From Parietaria judaica (Eukaryota; Streptophyta; Magnoliopsida; Rosales; Urticaceae): DNA of 64,000 bases. The notes below the pieces were generated by a model. The model was not told the origin of the DNA and ran no database searches. It saw nothing but the letters and a program-made list of their open reading frames with translations. The translations under genes were made by a program, and so were the position numbers. Location: NCBI GenBank assembly GCA_954871525.1, contig OX940868.1:26469056-26533055 (forward strand), read 5' to 3'. This document shows, in pieces, positions 59,912 to 64,000 of this stretch (position 1 is its first letter; each line of letters begins with the position of its first letter).

Positions 59912-60000
59912 TTATTTACAGCACTAAGTATATATATGTGACTCTCTCTCTCATGTGACTTCATCAGTTCTTTTTTACCTCTGAAACACGATACCTTGCA

Positions 60001-60003
<3 letters not shown>

Positions 60004-60036
<33 letters not shown>

Positions 60037-60069
60037 ACTACAGTGAGAGCAGAAATGGAAGCGGTGTGA
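60004..60069 (+). other. CT tract and 4-codon upstream ORF in the leader of the last gene
   Basis: A (CT)n tract at about 60004-60032 is followed by ATG at 60055 opening the tiny ORF MEAV with stop at 60067-60069, 45 bp before the main ATG at 60114. Both are probably in the mature 5' UTR. Confidence 0.5.
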
Positions 60070-60113
60070 CTGAGTGAGTGAAGAGCAAAGCCAAGCTTGG
60101 AAGAACAGCCAAA

Positions 60114-62293
60114 ATGGTGGAAGAACACCACGGCTACGACTACGGCTATGGCTACGCCTGGGCCCCAATCGGAGCTCCCATGAACACGCGCCCCAAGCAG
60201 CCCCAGGACCACCGGGTCGACGAGCGGAGCTCCGTGACGGACTTCGACAGCTCGGTCAATGCCGTGTCGTTCGGCTTCGTCGCCACCGCCATTCTCATCT
60301 CCATGTTCCTCCTCATGGCAATCTTCGAGCGCTTCCTCCGGCCGACCTCGCCGGAGTATTCGCCGCCCCATCGCCGGAGCCACGCCGATCTCGAAGCCCA
60401 GATGGGATTTAACCTAAAGCTAGCCCACCCTTCCCCCAAAGTAAGTCTCATATTATTTTTTCAATAATTTTTTTTGGGAAAATTACAATGGCAATCCTTG
60501 GTTTGGTTCATTTTGAGCTTAGCATGATCTTCAATACCATAGATTTTGTGCTTTTAGATTAGAATTTGCATTGCTTGTGAAGAAAGCTTGTTTTGCAAGA
60601 CACTGTTGATGTGCTTTGTTTTGGTCCCTTGTTGAAGAATCAATCAGAGAAGGAAAAGGTCCAGCAATAAATGCTTCACTCGTTTATTTAGGATTATCTT
60701 TGTCCGAACAGCTCAACTTTAGTGCATTATTGCCATGTACGAAATTAAAGAATTGGGGTTTAGAAGAGCCTCAAGGCTGTCTTGGTGTTGCGATCTGTGG
60801 TGGGGTTTAGGCCCACCCATTGGAATTGTTTGTGTGTCATCTTGTCCTTGACATGTTTGAGCACAGACATCGTTTCCTTTTCACTTCTTTGATGGTCTGT
60901 CTGTCTGTTGGGGGACACTCGTTTTCTCTCGGGTTCTTTCTTCCGTGTTGATGCCCTTTTTTAATAAGAAGCTCAGTTTAACTTCAATAGCTTTGATAGG
61001 AACAGATAATTGATAAGCTCGGTTTAAACGTGTAAGGCGAAATGGGTGGTGATTACCGGATAGTTGAAAGACCGTTCTTTTGAGAAGACGGCCAAAGCTC
61101 TACGCAATGTCTAGTCAATTAGACAACCAGAGCATAAGCCTTACATAAATCGGGATATGATCCCTTAATAAAATTCGCGATAGGGATCATCAGATTAGAT
61201 TAGAATCTGTTAAGACCATTAATTGTTGGTAATTGAATAAAATATTTTTTTATAGGGGTATTTTGAGTTAGCAAGTAGAGATTAGAACCCGGCCGGTGCC
61301 TGCCATAGAAGATCTCCTAGGACTTCAAGACCTAACTCCAATTTGACTTGCTTGTCAAGCTACTTTTTTTTTTCTTCTACACAATTTCCGTCCCAAGAAA
61401 GTGCTCTAATATAGAACCCTGCTGTGGTATTAATAGGAAATTCGATGAATTCCCTATAGTTTATTGAATAAATAGAACCGAATAATAAACAAAATGTTTG
61501 TTTCTACAAGAACACGACTAGCATTCTCCCTAAAGACATAAAAATGCGAAAGTCACATCAATGTTTCCCTTGGCATTTTGACGCCGAATAAGGGGGATAA
61601 GAAACTCTAATCCCTACTTATTACAATCTTCTGAAAGCACCCTAATTACTTAGCGTAATTAACTCAAAGTATTCCTAACAACCTAAGTTGGAAACCAAGA
61701 TTTCATTCAATTATAATTCAATAGAACCTCGTTGAGTTTTATTATATTTTGAGATTATTAATTTATCGAGTAATAATTTTGTAATGTTAGTTAGAATTTA
61801 GACCGTACAAAAATATTATTCAATAGAGGCTATTTATTGCTTGGGTATTAATCTAACAAAGTTATACTGTAATAAGGTCTGACATAACTCTAATAAAATG
61901 AAATACATCAGTATTAGCAATCAAGAAATAATCAAGAGGGATATTTCAAATGCAAGAAGCTAATAATGTTTGATTTGATTGAAGTTATGACTGTAATTGG
62001 TTTCTATTGTGTTCTAATTTATTTGCCAAAAAAAAAAAGAGCTTTTATTTATTCGAGTAATACAATTAGTGTTACGAAAGTTCAATAATTAAAGTTCTTT
62101 ACTCGAGTTTTCTAAGATTTCTTGCCATGCATCTATGTATTAACTTCAATACACGTTCATATAGATGACTGTATATACAAGCGGAGTTTCGGTTCTGATG
62201 CCTGGAGATGAAATGCCTTCCTTCATCGCGCGCCCAGCCCCCGTCGCATGCCCGCCCAACCGACTCTCGTGGCCGCCATTCCCAGATCCTTGA
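60114..62293 (+). CDS. Small plant single-TM protein with long intron, function unknown
   Basis: CDS is join(60114..60440, 62165..62293), 151 aa. Exon 1 (109 codons) has a Tyr/Gly-rich start (MVEEHHGYDYGYGYAWAPIG), a soluble linker, one hydrophobic helix at about residues 50-70 (AVSFGFVATAILISMFLLMAI), then a basic Pro-rich part ending HPSPK. The donor AAA|GTAAGTCT is strong. Exon 2, 1.7 kb away after acceptor TATAG, continues in phase 0 with MTVYTSGVSVLMPGDEMPSF and IARPAPVACPPNRLSWPP. The VSVLMPGDE.P.FIA.PAP..CPP.R block is, from memory, the conserved C-terminus of a family of small plant membrane proteins that share this N-terminal part. An unspliced read ends eight codons after exon 1. 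No biochemical role is known to me. Confidence 0.82.
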
Positions 62294-64000
62294 CGCCACA
62301 TTTCTGCTGGAAAATTCACCCACGTTTCCTTGTATCTTATTCTTCTTTTTCAAACCCTAAATCCTTTTCGTATCATTTCGTAGCAAGATCTCTCTGGTTC
62401 TGTAAATAGCCCTCCATGGGTATTAAGGCCAAGACGGCATGTTTTGGATTTAATACCGGGAAATATTCTTTGCTGTTCACGTTTTCCAGAAGAAGAAGAT
62501 TGAAATCAAAAGCTTTATTTGGTGTATTGAAATGAGAATACATCTGTTAGCCGGTCGAAATAGGTTTCTACTATCTATGAGAGCAAAACCCTGATAAGTA
62601 ACATCAATTTAGAGCTTCGTGAATTTCATTTCACTCTCTCCTATAAACTAGTAGTTGCTCAATGCATAAACTGAATAAGGTAACAAAGACAACGTTGGAT
62701 TTTATCTAGTTTCACGTCAAGTGGTCGTGACTCGTTTCTTTCGTCCGCCATTCTCATTTACTCTGCATCAATTGCACCAGTCGGAGAGTATGCTAGGAAA
62801 AGGTTATTGTGATAAGTTGACGTGTATGTCAAGTTAGTCATATTAACTATAGAAAGAATATGAACACCTTTGTGATTATAATAATAGTGCATTAGATTCA
62901 GACGATAACTAGAGAACTCTCATAGAGAAAAATGAGATAGCTTGGGATACAAGTAAAGTTAGTCTTGATAGTCCGACATTGCAGTGGTGACCTGTTTAGT
63001 TTGTAAGCTTCTGACAATCGATCTTGATCTTAAGAGTGGCTACGGTCAGGGACGTACCGGACCTACTGAGTCGGCCGGTTTCTCGATGAATCCAGTGTTC
63101 CATTTCTTCTTTATCCAGTATTTCTTTTTTTTTTTTTAGGTGTTGTGTGTTTATTCTTGTTCAATAAAATTTGTATCTTTATCACGAGGGGTATTGAAGG
63201 TTTGGCACTTGTATTCAAAATATAACAACCATAGAAAGAATTTTGAATTTGTACCTCGTCGTTTCCCTTGAAATCCTTTTGTAATCTTCAAGAGCTCCAA
63301 TATCGAATCTACACCTGACTACGTGAAATCGAATTTCGAAGTTTCGATGAAGCAAGGAAAAATCGACCACCAATGATCAAGAATCCGCGATGGCCAATTT
63401 TAGTACACAACGGGAGAGATCTAGTCGGAATTTCCGAGATGACAAGTGACAGAAATTCAATTTTTCTAACATGATACAATATGAAGCTTGATATTCGATT
63501 TTTCTTTGGGTGCATTCATGCCAAAATTTGACCACACTTGCACCAAGGTGAATTCCGATTCTCCTCGTCTTATGATAAAAGTCATTGATCCATCTGACGT
63601 GTATTTTGATTAATTATAAAATGACAAGTGAGCGTCAAGGGGCTTGACTTTTTTTTTTCTTTTAATTTAATTAGAGTGACACTATCAAAGATTAATTGAA
63701 CTTGCATAACAAGATATATTCGCACTAAAAAGATCATTGATACTATTAGCCGCAGGCACTATCGAATTTCTGGATCTCAATGGATTGGACTCAGAACAGA
63801 AGAAGAGCGTTGTAGTGAATTTATCCCTAAGCCAAGTAAGCTTGGTTAACTTGGCTCTTTTAGTTTACACACAAGAGGAAAGTGACTCAAATATTATTTA
63901 GTCTTTTAAAAGCTTCTCGGTCCAAAACTCGTTTTGTGCGGTAAAAGCTTTTTATTAATCATAAAACACATTTTGTAATTAATCTCTAACCAAGTTTGGG
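62294..64000. other. 3' flank of the last gene to window end
   Basis: The 3' UTR of the 60114 gene comes first. The rest is AT-rich with no supported gene. A short minus-strand frame (63309-63515) has no features. One possible isolated exon is listed separately. Confidence 0.5.
63750..63835 (+). other. Possible isolated coding exon
   Basis: Between the acceptor-like TATTAG (ends 63749) and the donor-like CCAA|GTAAG (63836) one frame reads AGTIEFLDLNGLDSEQKK and SVVVNLSLSQ with protein-like composition. No adjoining exon was found in the window; the partner could lie beyond 64000. Could be chance. Confidence 0.25.

Noticed and set aside
62099..62353. 84-codon minus-strand frame near 62.1-62.35 kb
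   Set aside because: Antisense to exon 2 of the small TM gene, whose conserved block reads on the plus strand.

Overview
The window is nuclear DNA of a flowering plant, probably a eudicot. Spliced genes with GT-AG introns, plant-only protein families (WOX, VOZ, RABA-type Rab, UGT79-like glycosyltransferase, PMEI) and a dense load of plant transposons all point that way. I cannot name the species. Background sequence is AT-rich; the exons are clearly more GC-rich.

Layout: a WOX9-like homeobox gene (+, 2178-4723) opens the window. A repeat-rich stretch follows (5.5-15.4 kb): a CpG-rich island, a foldback repeat, a decayed second copy of the WOX9 3' half with a truncated LINE beside it, a Mutator-like element that captured gene fragments and was later hit by an LTR retrotransposon, and a second foldback Mutator-like element. 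Then come a RABA1-type Rab GTPase (+), a small one-TM protein gene (-), a truncated hAT transposase (+), a PMEI-like secreted protein (+) and a PDAP1/28-kDa phosphoprotein homologue (-, eight exons). From 28.9 to 40.3 kb there is a solo LTR and two Helitron-like elements on either side of a UGT79-like glycosyltransferase (-). The last third is gene-rich: a 650-aa probable plastid protein of unknown function (-), an intronless polytopic membrane protein (-), a VOZ transcription factor (-), an OPA3-like mitochondrial protein (-), a Kelch-repeat protein (+) and a small one-TM protein with a distant second exon (+).

The genes are independent single transcription units, with no operon or biosynthetic cluster. 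I rebuilt exon structures by joining frames across GT-AG introns and checking phase and total length; every model closes in frame. The best evidence of something beyond ordinary genes is the nested transposon complex at 12.1-15.4 kb. Its target-site duplications (9 bp and 5 bp) give the order of insertion, and one terminal inverted repeat is split by a later solo LTR. Other notable points are the six-base final coding exon of WOX9, the duplication of its 3' half, and the final gene's second exon 1.7 kb from the first. I found no CRISPR array, rRNA or convincing tRNA gene, as expected for plant nuclear DNA.
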